A stretch of DNA of 64,000 nt from JALEFZ01 sp039820545 (GTDB lineage Bacteria > Bacteroidota > Bacteroidia > J057): assembly GCA_039820545.1 (NCBI GenBank), contig JBCBPW010000021.1, positions 1 through 64,000 on the forward strand. The letters are read 5' to 3'. Under the pieces are notes generated by a model. That model was not told the DNA's origin. It did no database searches and was given only the letters and a program-made list of their open reading frames with translations. Position 1 is the first letter of the stretch; every line of letters starts with the position of its first letter. The position numbers and the translations under genes were made by a program. Shown here piece by piece: positions 51,778-59,479 of the stretch.

Positions 51778-54426
51778 TCAAAATGGATAATTGATCCCCA
51801 GAGAAGGAATAGGAGAGAGTCCACCTTGAAACAACTGATCTTTTCCAGGAGTAAAAATCCATCCATTGTTTCCACTTTCTTCGTCAATCAATCCTGGGTC
51901 GAACAAAGGCTGGGCCAGATCCAATCGGATGATCACATAGTCAAAATCCAATCGAATCCCCAAACCAAAGTCCCAGCCGAGCTTAAAGTTTTGGCGAGAG
52001 AGGACGGCTTGATCCACAAATTCTGCGGGGACAAGCGCTTCAGCCGAGCGCCGATTGAGCCAGACATTCCCCCAATCTGTGAAAAGCGCAAACTCTACAT
52101 AGGTAATCGGTTGGAAGCGATACTCTAGATTAAACTCAAGGGCATAATCCCCTCCCGGAGCTACGAAAGAATAAAAGTTTCCAATGGTGCTGTCATTGAT
52201 TCCCAGTTCGCCAGGCGAGATCGTGCCAGGTCCCAGGGTGTTGGCTTGCCAACCTCTCAGTCCATTGACCCCTCCCGCAAATGCACGATACTCCTTAGGA
52301 ATGACCTGGCTGCGTCCGAAGGGTGTCGCGGCACTGAATCGACCACGCAGGATAATCTCACTATTTTGTCCTAGCGGAAGGAAAAGTTTGCCCTCACCAA
52401 ATGCTTTGGCGTACAATCCGATGCGGAGAAAATCGGTTACGATGGAATCAGGTGTGGATTCATTTCGCTCAAATTCAATGGCGCTGTTCAATGTATCCCC
52501 TCCTACATCTCCACCCCAGTTGAGCCAGTTTCCCAAGCCTTCGATCACTGTGGGTATATTCCCCCCATACTCTGCTCCCAATTGATACCAATAGGTGGGC
52601 TTGCTACGGGTAGATCTATAGTTCTGTTGGGTGTAGGTATAATGAAGGCGACTGTTCAGTCGCTTTTCAAAATCATAGATCTTGAGGGGGGCATTGGTGA
52701 TGGACTCTAAGATATTGGTAGAGTTGGTGGAGGCATCATTGGAGTTGGGGTCTACGTAGGTCAGAGCTATAGGCGTCAATCGACTGACAGACATATTGTA
52801 TTTGGAAGGGATGTGTTGCCACTGGTAGGTAAGCTGGAAGCCTGGAATGATCTGGTTTACCTGCCCCCGTCGCGTGTAGTCAAAGCTTGCACTGACAACG
52901 GAAGTTGGGCTATAGCGTGCCAGATTCTGTGTATACTTTTCGGGTAAAAACCATTGAATCGGTTTAGATAGAATAAATTGGTTGAATTGTACTTTGGCTT
53001 CAGATCCCAGCTTATATTGGAGGATGGCGTCATCCCCCTCATTTTGAGGAGTCAATAGTCCCACAGAGCTATAAAAGCTCAACTCAAACAGCTCGGAGCG
53101 CTGAAAAGCGTTTCGGTTTCGGATTCCTGTATTGATACCGACGCTGGGCAGGAAGCTGTTGTCATTGAAAGAGGTCCGCGTAAAAGATTCTAATCCAAAG
53201 CGCAGCTGATACTGAGGGACAATCTTGGCATCTACCAGCATCTTGAGTCGTCCATTTCCCAGATCTATGTATTTGATTAGCAAATACTGAAACATTCCCA
53301 GCTGTCTTAGAAGCCTTCGTGCACGCTCGTCCTTGCGTATATCATACAAGTCCCACTTCCTGAACTCGACTCTGTCAGCCAGGAAATCAAAGTTCAACCT
53401 TGGCAACAAGGATCGTGACACAACAAATAAAATATCGGATGTGGTATCGACCTTCTTATATGTCAGTCCCAGTTTCTCCATCTCCTCATGCGTAAGGTTG
53501 GCAGAGTGAAACATGACCGTATCGCTTCGGGCCGAGCCCTTCAAAGGTTCAGGTTCTAGTATTCTAAATTCAATTTCTTGGATCTTATACTGGGGAGGGG
53601 TTTCGGAGATTTGTACCTCTAGGTTGACCCATTTATTGACACTCGAACGATTGCTAAGGGTATCTACCATGCGATTGATGGCGAGGTTGGTATCTACCAG
53701 GAATCGGATCATGGAGGGTCCAAAGGAATAGAAGCCTCCTATGCGACTATGCCTGACTCCGCGCTTGCGTTCATAGTCAAACAAATTGTGATTGTATTGA
53801 AGTCCTGCCGCTAGTTGAAAGATTCCCTCATCCTGTCGCATATATTGGGAGTTGAGTAAACCTGGATCACGGCTAGAATCCTGATACACAATTTCGTATT
53901 TGTTGATCTTGTAGGGCAGGCCTTCATCCACGATGAAGGTCACTTTTGCTTTTTGGCCCCGCCACTTCCGCAGCGTATCAATTTGATAGCTCAGATTGGG
54001 TTGGAAGTATCCATTGGCCATGCAGACTTGTCGGAGATTGCGGAGGTCTCGATTGAGTGAGTTTGTATCGACCAGCACAGGAGGTTCTCCCGCCTTGTAT
54101 TTGAGCCATGTGACAAATTTAGAGTTTTCATAAGCCCCTTCTTTTTCTTTCTTTTCATGCCGTTTTTTCTGTCGCTTCTCCATCCCCACACCGATATTGT
54201 GGACGCTAAGTGCTACTTTGGGAATACCTACGACTCGATTAGGCTTGGTGATGATAGCTTCTGAGAGTTGATCTCCTTCTATTTTATTTTGAGCTTGGAC
54301 CGTCGGATAGGACTTGAGGAGGTACTGATCCTCTGTGAGGTGACGGGTATTGGAGCAGCTAGCCAGTAAGAGGAGGAGAGCAGAGACACTGAGTAAAAGA
54401 TAAGTTTTGCGTAATATTGTGCGCAT
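51778..54426 (-). CDS. tamL: TamL-type outer membrane lipoprotein of the BamA/TamA family
   Basis: An 882-residue protein from the start MRTILRKTYLLL at 54426; an upstream extension of this frame is antisense to trmH and rejected. The lipoprotein signal ends LLASC (Cys24), followed by POTRA-like domains (about 30-450) with KAKVTFIVDEGLPYKINKYEI. The C-terminal 16-strand barrel has AFAGGVNGLRGWQANTLGPG, the BamA/TamA barrel motif near strand 12, and a terminal aromatic residue (INYPF). The lipid anchor distinguishes Bacteroidota TamL, thought to help insert outer membrane proteins. Its start codon shares bases with that of trmH. Confidence 0.9.
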   Translation of the reverse strand: MRTILRKTYLLLSVSALLLLLASCSNTRHLTEDQYLLKSYPTVQAQNKIEGDQLSEAIITKPNRVVGIPKVALSVHNIGVGMEKRQKKRHEKKEKEGAYENSKFVTWLKYKAGEPPVLVDTNSLNRDLRNLRQVCMANGYFQPNLSYQIDTLRKWRGQKAKVTFIVDEGLPYKINKYEIVYQDSSRDPGLLNSQYMRQDEGIFQLAAGLQYNHNLFDYERKRGVRHSRIGGFYSFGPSMIRFLVDTNLAINRMVDTLSNRSSVNKWVNLEVQISETPPQYKIQEIEFRILEPEPLKGSARSDTVMFHSANLTHEEMEKLGLTYKKVDTTSDILFVVSRSLLPRLNFDFLADRVEFRKWDLYDIRKDERARRLLRQLGMFQYLLIKYIDLGNGRLKMLVDAKIVPQYQLRFGLESFTRTSFNDNSFLPSVGINTGIRNRNAFQRSELFELSFYSSVGLLTPQNEGDDAILQYKLGSEAKVQFNQFILSKPIQWFLPEKYTQNLARYSPTSVVSASFDYTRRGQVNQIIPGFQLTYQWQHIPSKYNMSVSRLTPIALTYVDPNSNDASTNSTNILESITNAPLKIYDFEKRLNSRLHYTYTQQNYRSTRSKPTYWYQLGAEYGGNIPTVIEGLGNWLNWGGDVGGDTLNSAIEFERNESTPDSIVTDFLRIGLYAKAFGEGKLFLPLGQNSEIILRGRFSAATPFGRSQVIPKEYRAFAGGVNGLRGWQANTLGPGTISPGELGINDSTIGNFYSFVAPGGDYALEFNLEYRFQPITYVEFALFTDWGNVWLNRRSAEALVPAEFVDQAVLSRQNFKLGWDFGLGIRLDFDYVIIRLDLAQPLFDPGLIDEESGNNGWIFTPGKDQLFQGGLSPIPSLGINYPF

Positions 54427-55207
54427 GAAACCATTGTCTAAGGCAAGATTGAAACTATTTACGGGACTCAAGGCGAAAAAAAACAGGTATCGCCATAGAC
54501 TTTTTTTGGTGGAGGGGATAAAGATGGTACGTGAAGCCTTAGAATCAGGTTGGGAAATAGAGGCAATCATTCTTGAAGAAGGCTTTGATAGAATAAAGGA
54601 AGTGACTTCCATCCACGAAGATAGAATTTTTGTCGCAGAAAAATTGTCCTTTTCCCAACTTAGCACACAGCAGCAGAGTGAAGGCGTACTCGCGGTCCTG
54701 CATATGCCCGATCGTGTAGAAGATGACGCCACCATGACGAGTGGTCCAGGATTTCTACTAGAAGAAATTCAAGATCCTGGGAATATGGGAACCCTGATTC
54801 GGACAGCTGCATGGTTTGGCTTTTCCCAAATTATATGTTCCAAAGGCTGTGTGGATCTCTATAATCCCAAAGTCCTCAGAGCTTCTATGGGAGCTATATT
54901 TAAGATCCATGTCCAATATGTAGAGAATTTATCTGATTGGGTCGGAGAAAAGGAAATGAAGGTCCTAGTAGCAGACATGGAGGGAAAACCTGTGGAAGAA
55001 TATCCTTTTGAGGGAAATGAATACGTCTTGATTGGGAATGAAGCCAATGGAGTTCAAGCACATTGGAAAACCCATCCCTTGGTCGAATATGCCGCCATTT
55101 CAGGCGGCCATGATGTAGAGTCCCTCAATGCCGCCATTTCAGGAGCTATTTTTGCGTATGAGATAGGGAAAAAGAGACGAAAAGTGCATCTTTCTGCTCA
55201 TAGATAA
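54425..55207 (+). CDS. TrmH/SpoU-family RNA 2'-O-methyltransferase
   Basis: A 260-residue enzyme from ATG 54425; a TTG at 54407 would add six residues. The N-terminal substrate-binding domain has RHRLFLVEGIKMVREAL, typical of 23S rRNA G-methyltransferases of the RlmB type. The SPOUT core has motif 1 QDPGNMGTLIRTAAWFGF with Asn120 and Arg126, motif 2 LIGNEANGV (Glu207) and motif 3 VESLNAAISGAI (Asn235). It uses S-adenosylmethionine to methylate a ribose 2'-OH in rRNA or tRNA; the exact site is not known. Confidence 0.92.
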   Translation: MKPLSKARLKLFTGLKAKKNRYRHRLFLVEGIKMVREALESGWEIEAIILEEGFDRIKEVTSIHEDRIFVAEKLSFSQLSTQQQSEGVLAVLHMPDRVEDDATMTSGPGFLLEEIQDPGNMGTLIRTAAWFGFSQIICSKGCVDLYNPKVLRASMGAIFKIHVQYVENLSDWVGEKEMKVLVADMEGKPVEEYPFEGNEYVLIGNEANGVQAHWKTHPLVEYAAISGGHDVESLNAAISGAIFAYEIGKKRRKVHLSAHR

Positions 55208-55248
55208 CGCATGAGGGGGAGTGATAATCATTTCATCTCTCGGTCTAG

Positions 55249-56085
55249 ATGGATAAAGTTAATCAACACGCTATGTATAAAGTATTTTTTGGGATTCTAT
55301 GTACGGCGATATTGTGGGCGGCCTGCCAATCTCAAGCACATCAAGCAGAACCAGAAACCCTCGCACTGGCTACTGTCCCAGATCTTGTTCAAGATACTCT
55401 TGTGCCTATGGATACAATAGACAAGAAATACCTCTTGGGGCAGTTTGATCCCAACAAGGATTCCAACTTTGTGAGCATGGATCCTATCCACTGTGCAGGC
55501 TCGGCGCGCAATCAAAAAATCCTGAAGGAGACCTATGCAGCCTTCATTCGTATGTACGACTCTGCCAAAGCAGACGGAATCACCCTGACCATCAAATCAG
55601 CTACACGCAATTTTTATTATCAAAGAAGAATTTGGGAAGCCAAGTGGACAGGTGCCCGCAAGGTAGGTGGTCAGGATCTATCGGTGACAGTACCTAATCC
55701 TGAAGCAAGAGCGCGTCAAATCCTTCGATACAGCTCGATGCCAGGGACTTCTCGTCACCATTGGGGGACAGACTTTGACCTCAATGCTTTTGAGAACAGC
55801 TACTTTGAATCAGGCAAGGGACTGAAGGAGTTTCAATGGCTGGAAGCACATGCGGCGTCTTTTGGCTTTTGTAGACCTTACACGGCCAAAGGAGAGGGAC
55901 GTCAGACAGGCTACGAAGAAGAAAAATGGCATTGGTCCTATATGCCATTGTCCCAAAAATATCAGGAATCCTACCGCGCACTCGTTACTAAAGAGGACAT
56001 CAAAGATTTCAAAGGAGCAGAAGCCGCGCAAGCCTTTGATGCCATCGAAGAATATGTATTTGGGATAGATCCCGCTTGTTTTTGA
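55249..56085 (+). CDS. VanY/D-Ala-D-Ala carboxypeptidase-like lipoprotein
   Basis: A 278-residue lipoprotein with signal ending ILWAAC. MYKVFFGIL at 55273 is a possible alternative start. The peptidase domain (about 85-245) has the LAS-type zinc motif SRHHWGTDFDL (zinc His and Asp) and the second motif EEEKWHWSY (catalytic Glu and zinc His), as in VanY-like D,D- or L,D-carboxypeptidases that trim peptidoglycan stems. It follows trmH by 41 bases and may be co-transcribed. Confidence 0.85.
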   Translation: MDKVNQHAMYKVFFGILCTAILWAACQSQAHQAEPETLALATVPDLVQDTLVPMDTIDKKYLLGQFDPNKDSNFVSMDPIHCAGSARNQKILKETYAAFIRMYDSAKADGITLTIKSATRNFYYQRRIWEAKWTGARKVGGQDLSVTVPNPEARARQILRYSSMPGTSRHHWGTDFDLNAFENSYFESGKGLKEFQWLEAHAASFGFCRPYTAKGEGRQTGYEEEKWHWSYMPLSQKYQESYRALVTKEDIKDFKGAEAAQAFDAIEEYVFGIDPACF

Positions 56086-56159
56086 TTCATAGCTAAGCAT
56101 AGAAAGATCATTTCCGATAAGTCTATTTTCCATTACCAGCACAACCTCAATCCTATTTT

Positions 56160-57428
56160 ATGAAAATTCCATATTACCGTCTGCTATTTCTGGGTCTTTT
56201 TACCCTTTTATTCTCCTATCCGTATGCCCAAAATCTCGACGATCAAATCCTGCAAGTAGAGGCGAGTCTGCGCACACTGGAACAGCGAAAGGTCGAGCTT
56301 CAAGATGAGATGGAGGTACTTAAATTGGCACGCGTAAGGCGCGATCTGGAGGCCAACGGATTGCCCGCTCTGGAAGAGGGGGAGCAAGTCATTCGGCATC
56401 TGGCTATGAATATCGTGTATAGCGAATCCCATGAGCAAGCGAAGTGGGTAGCCCATGTCATCACGCCCGATGTCATCAAGGGCAATGTCTCGCGCACCAA
56501 TGATTTTCGCCGTGACCCCAAAATCACTACAGGCTCTGCTGAGGAAGCAGACTATTTCTTGAAATATCTACAAGCCGATAGCTCCTATAAGTATGATGGA
56601 TTTGGATATGACCGCGGGCATCTGGCACCATCGGCAGATTTTCGGTGGTCGCAACAGGCACTTTCCGAATCCTATTTTTATTCCAATATGTCTCCTCAGG
56701 CTCCCAAGTTCAATCGCGGCAGATGGGCCGAGCTAGAAGGCTTGCTCAGAGCTTACATCGCACGCAATCCACAGACGCAATTATATGTCGTGACGGGGCC
56801 TGTCCTGCGAGACGATCTCCCCAAGGTCGAGCGGTCCCTCAACAAATTATCCCTCCCCGATCAATACTTCAAAGTGGTCCTAGACCTGGATCAGCAACGA
56901 GCCATCGCATTTTTGATGCCCAATAAAGAATGTTTTTCTCCCATCGAGACCTATGCAGTGTCTGTGGACAAGATTGAAGAAGTAACAGGAATAGACTTTT
57001 TCGCCTCTTTGGAAGACGCTATGGAGACTGAGGTGGAGAAGCAAATCAATCCTAAGATTTGGCTGCCCGAGGCCCAGCAATCTGATGCGATGCCCATACG
57101 CGCAGAACTTCTTCCCAAAAGAACCTACAACACGATACAGGCTCGCTTATTTGCTGGTACAGGAGACAAAGTCAAGGTATGCGGGACTGTGGTGAGCACG
57201 AAGTTGACGCGAAGTGGGCATACTTTTTTGAACCTGGATAAAAAATTTCCCAACCAAATATTTACCGTGGCTATTTGGAAGGATTACAAAACCAACTTTT
57301 CTTATCAGCCGCACATTGAACTGGAGAATCAGCAAGTGTGTTTTGAGGGAGAGATTCGGATGAAAGATGGTGTCCCCTTGATGGAGATTCAGCATGAGCG
57401 TGTGGTTTCTATGCTGAATGAAAAATAG
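56160..57428 (+). CDS. Secreted DNA/RNA non-specific endonuclease with C-terminal OB-like domain
   Basis: A 422-residue protein with a signal peptide (1-24, YPYAQ), a coiled-coil segment (about 27-65) and a beta-beta-alpha-metal nuclease domain (about 80-290). The domain has DRGHLAPSAD (catalytic His154) and NMSPQAPKFNRGRW with the magnesium-binding Asn. The C-terminal roughly 90 residues (DKVKVCGTVVSTKLTRSGHTFLNLDKKF) form an OB-fold-like domain that could bind nucleic acid. Likely roles are nutrient scavenging or extracellular DNA turnover. The Bacteroidota promoter before nuoE follows directly. Confidence 0.9.
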   Translation: MKIPYYRLLFLGLFTLLFSYPYAQNLDDQILQVEASLRTLEQRKVELQDEMEVLKLARVRRDLEANGLPALEEGEQVIRHLAMNIVYSESHEQAKWVAHVITPDVIKGNVSRTNDFRRDPKITTGSAEEADYFLKYLQADSSYKYDGFGYDRGHLAPSADFRWSQQALSESYFYSNMSPQAPKFNRGRWAELEGLLRAYIARNPQTQLYVVTGPVLRDDLPKVERSLNKLSLPDQYFKVVLDLDQQRAIAFLMPNKECFSPIETYAVSVDKIEEVTGIDFFASLEDAMETEVEKQINPKIWLPEAQQSDAMPIRAELLPKRTYNTIQARLFAGTGDKVKVCGTVVSTKLTRSGHTFLNLDKKFPNQIFTVAIWKDYKTNFSYQPHIELENQQVCFEGEIRMKDGVPLMEIQHERVVSMLNEK

Positions 57429-57440
57429 GGAATCAAGATT

Positions 57441-57470
57441 TTGCCTGATGGTTATTCTTTTCTATCTTTG
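57441..57470 (+). promoter_or_regulatory. Bacteroidota-type promoter of nuoE-carA
   Basis: TTG (57441-57443) and TATCTTTG (57463-57470), an exact TAnnTTTG, are 19 bases apart, the spacing expected for the Bacteroidota primary sigma factor. The nuoE ATG lies 31 bases after the -7 element. Confidence 0.75.
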
Positions 57471-57500
57471 CCCAGCTAAAAGAAAAGGGATTTTTCCCAT

Positions 57501-58043
57501 ATGGAGCAGAATACATTCATTTTTACAGAGGAAGAAAAGGCTGAAATTCAAAAGCATGTGGCCAAATACCCTGACCCTAAGTCAGCCGTGATGCCCACAC
57601 TTTGGATTGCACAGGAAAAGTTTGGATGGCTCTCTACAGACGCGATTCGTCTTGTGGCAGAAACTTTGGACATACCCTATGCGCACGTCTATGGTGTAGC
57701 TTCATTCTACACGATGTACTTCAAAAAGAAAGTACCCAAGCATCTGATCGAAGTATGTACCTGCTTTTCTTGTAGCGTGACAGGTGGCCCTGAGATGCAT
57801 GAGTATATCAAGGGAGCGATTGAGGCGGATGAACAAGGCTTTGGGAAAGAAGGAAAGATTTGGGTTCGACAGGCTGAATGCCTAGGTTCTTGTGACACCG
57901 CACCGATGTGTCAAGTGACGAATCGAAGATATGTACACAATTTGACTCATGAGAAAGCCGATGAATTGATTCAGAAGCTACGCAACGATGAGGAAATAGA
58001 TTACGAACAAATTCCGTTGAAAGAACAAAGTGCGACTGAATAG
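57501..58043 (+). CDS. nuoE: NADH-quinone oxidoreductase subunit E (NuoE, 24 kDa)
   Basis: The 180-residue subunit carries a thioredoxin-like [2Fe-2S] domain with Cys86, Cys91, Cys127 and Cys131 (C-x4-C and C-x3-C in ECLGSC). The helical N-terminus has VMPTLWIAQEKFGWLS and VYGVASFYTMY. It forms the N1a cluster part of the complex I peripheral arm. Normally nuoF follows, but here carA starts 2 bases later and no other nuo gene is in the window. The acidic tail (DEEIDYEQIPLKEQSATE) is longer than usual. Preceded by a strong promoter match. Confidence 0.95.
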   Translation: MEQNTFIFTEEEKAEIQKHVAKYPDPKSAVMPTLWIAQEKFGWLSTDAIRLVAETLDIPYAHVYGVASFYTMYFKKKVPKHLIEVCTCFSCSVTGGPEMHEYIKGAIEADEQGFGKEGKIWVRQAECLGSCDTAPMCQVTNRRYVHNLTHEKADELIQKLRNDEEIDYEQIPLKEQSATE

Positions 58044-58045
58044 CG

Positions 58046-59161
58046 ATGAAATATTTTCAATATGAACCAGCCTATCTTCTATTAGAGGATGGGCTTTTTT
58101 TTAAGGGAAAAGCAATAGGAAAGAAAGGCACCACCACAGGTGAGCTTTGTTTCAATACGAGTATGACGGGATATCAGGAAGTCTTCACTGATCCCTCTTA
58201 CTATGGGCAGATCCTTATCGAAACCCACACCCACATCGGGAACTATGGGGTGCATGAGCGCGAATACGAAAGTACTTCAGCCAAGATTGCAGGGCTCATT
58301 GTTCGTAATTTTTCCCGAGTCTTCTCTCGTAATGACTCCATCGAATCTCTGGATTCATTTCTCCGCCACAACAGTATTGTGGGAATCGCAGATATCGACA
58401 CGCGACGCTTGGTGACGCATATTCGAGATAAGGGTGCCATGAACGCCATCATTTCCTCTGATGTGCATAGTCCCAAAGAACTGGAAAAGCTGCTTAGTCA
58501 GTGTCCACCGATGGAAGGCTTAGAGCTTGCTACCAAGGTGAGTACTACCCAGCCTTATTTTCATGGAAACCCTAGTTCGCCCTTCAGGGTCGCTGTCTTG
58601 GACGTCGGCGTGAAGCGCAACATCCTGGACTGTCTCGCCAGACGGGGTTGCTACCTCAAAGTTTATCCTGCGATGGCAGCAGCAGAAGACCTCCTCAGCT
58701 TTGAACCACATGGTGTATTTATCTCCAACGGCCCTGGTGACCCTGCGGCAATGCCCTACGCGGTGAAAACCATTCAGAAACTGATGGAGATCGACATCCC
58801 ATTGTTTGGGATTTGCCTAGGTCATCAGCTACTTGCGCTAGCCAACGGAGTCTCCACTTATAAGATGCACAATGGGCATCGCGGAGCCAACCACCCTGTG
58901 AAGAATCTCCTTACTGGAAAGTGTGAGATTACTTCCCAAAATCATGGATTTGGTGTATCACGAGCTGAACTGGAAAAATCTCCCAACGTGGTCGTCACAC
59001 ATGTCAATCTCAATGATGATACAGTAGAAGGGATTCGGATTCGTAACCGCAAGGCCTTTTCTGTACAATTTCACCCAGAGGCTTCCCCTGGTCCTCACGA
59101 TAGTCACTATCTGTTTGATGAGTTTATCCAGCTGATGCAGTCAGAAGGAGTGATGGCTTAG
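58046..59161 (+). CDS. carA: Carbamoyl-phosphate synthase small subunit (glutamine amidotransferase)
   Basis: The 371-residue CarA has the N-terminal domain with LLLEDGLFFKGKAIG, GELCFNTSMTGYQEVFTDPSY and IGNYGV. The class I amidotransferase domain has the nucleophile Cys257 (FGICLGHQ) and the His343/Glu345 pair (QFHPEASPGP). It supplies ammonia to CarB for arginine and pyrimidine synthesis. carB is not in the window. The start is 2 bases after nuoE, so both share a promoter; a hairpin follows. Confidence 0.97.
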   Translation: MKYFQYEPAYLLLEDGLFFKGKAIGKKGTTTGELCFNTSMTGYQEVFTDPSYYGQILIETHTHIGNYGVHEREYESTSAKIAGLIVRNFSRVFSRNDSIESLDSFLRHNSIVGIADIDTRRLVTHIRDKGAMNAIISSDVHSPKELEKLLSQCPPMEGLELATKVSTTQPYFHGNPSSPFRVAVLDVGVKRNILDCLARRGCYLKVYPAMAAAEDLLSFEPHGVFISNGPGDPAAMPYAVKTIQKLMEIDIPLFGICLGHQLLALANGVSTYKMHNGHRGANHPVKNLLTGKCEITSQNHGFGVSRAELEKSPNVVVTHVNLNDDTVEGIRIRNRKAFSVQFHPEASPGPHDSHYLFDEFIQLMQSEGVMA

Positions 59162-59479
59162 GGAAAATAAATTAGGAAAAATAGTATGATGGGTTTGCCT
59201 TTGAAGAGGGGCAGGCCCATTCATTTTGAGATGGTTACTCATTTTTCAATCAAAAAAACTGCATGTGTTTGGCCTACCATGAAGCAACTACTATATTTCC
59301 ACTCAATTAAAGGATTAGTGTAGAATCTGTTCTTGAATCATCCATTCTCAAATTCTGCTTCACTTTAAATTGTCCGACAAAATGGAATAGGGTATTTAGA
59401 AAATATCTACTTGCTGACTGCTAGCACGTTAAGATTCGACCTCTTTCATCTGTCGTCTTACTTAAATAGTCACATCTGC
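59162..59479. other. Gap between carA and thrA
   Basis: 318 bases containing the hairpin after carA and nothing else that I can support. No threonine/isoleucine-rich leader peptide and no exact TAnnTTTG element was found before thrA. Confidence 0.4.
59189..59220 (+). terminator. Hairpin terminator after carA
   Basis: ATGGG/CCCAT (59189-59193 with 59216-59220) and TGCC/GGCA (59196-59199 with 59210-59213) stack with two-base internal bulges. It is followed by TCATTTTG. It lies 28 bases after the carA stop. Confidence 0.5.

Noticed and set aside
54427..54735. N-terminal extension of tamL by 103 residues
   Set aside because: It is antisense to trmH, has no homology-like features, and would place the lipoprotein signal in the middle of the protein.
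59162..59479. Threonine attenuator leader before thrA
   Set aside because: No short ORF rich in Thr/Ile codons and no competing hairpins were seen.
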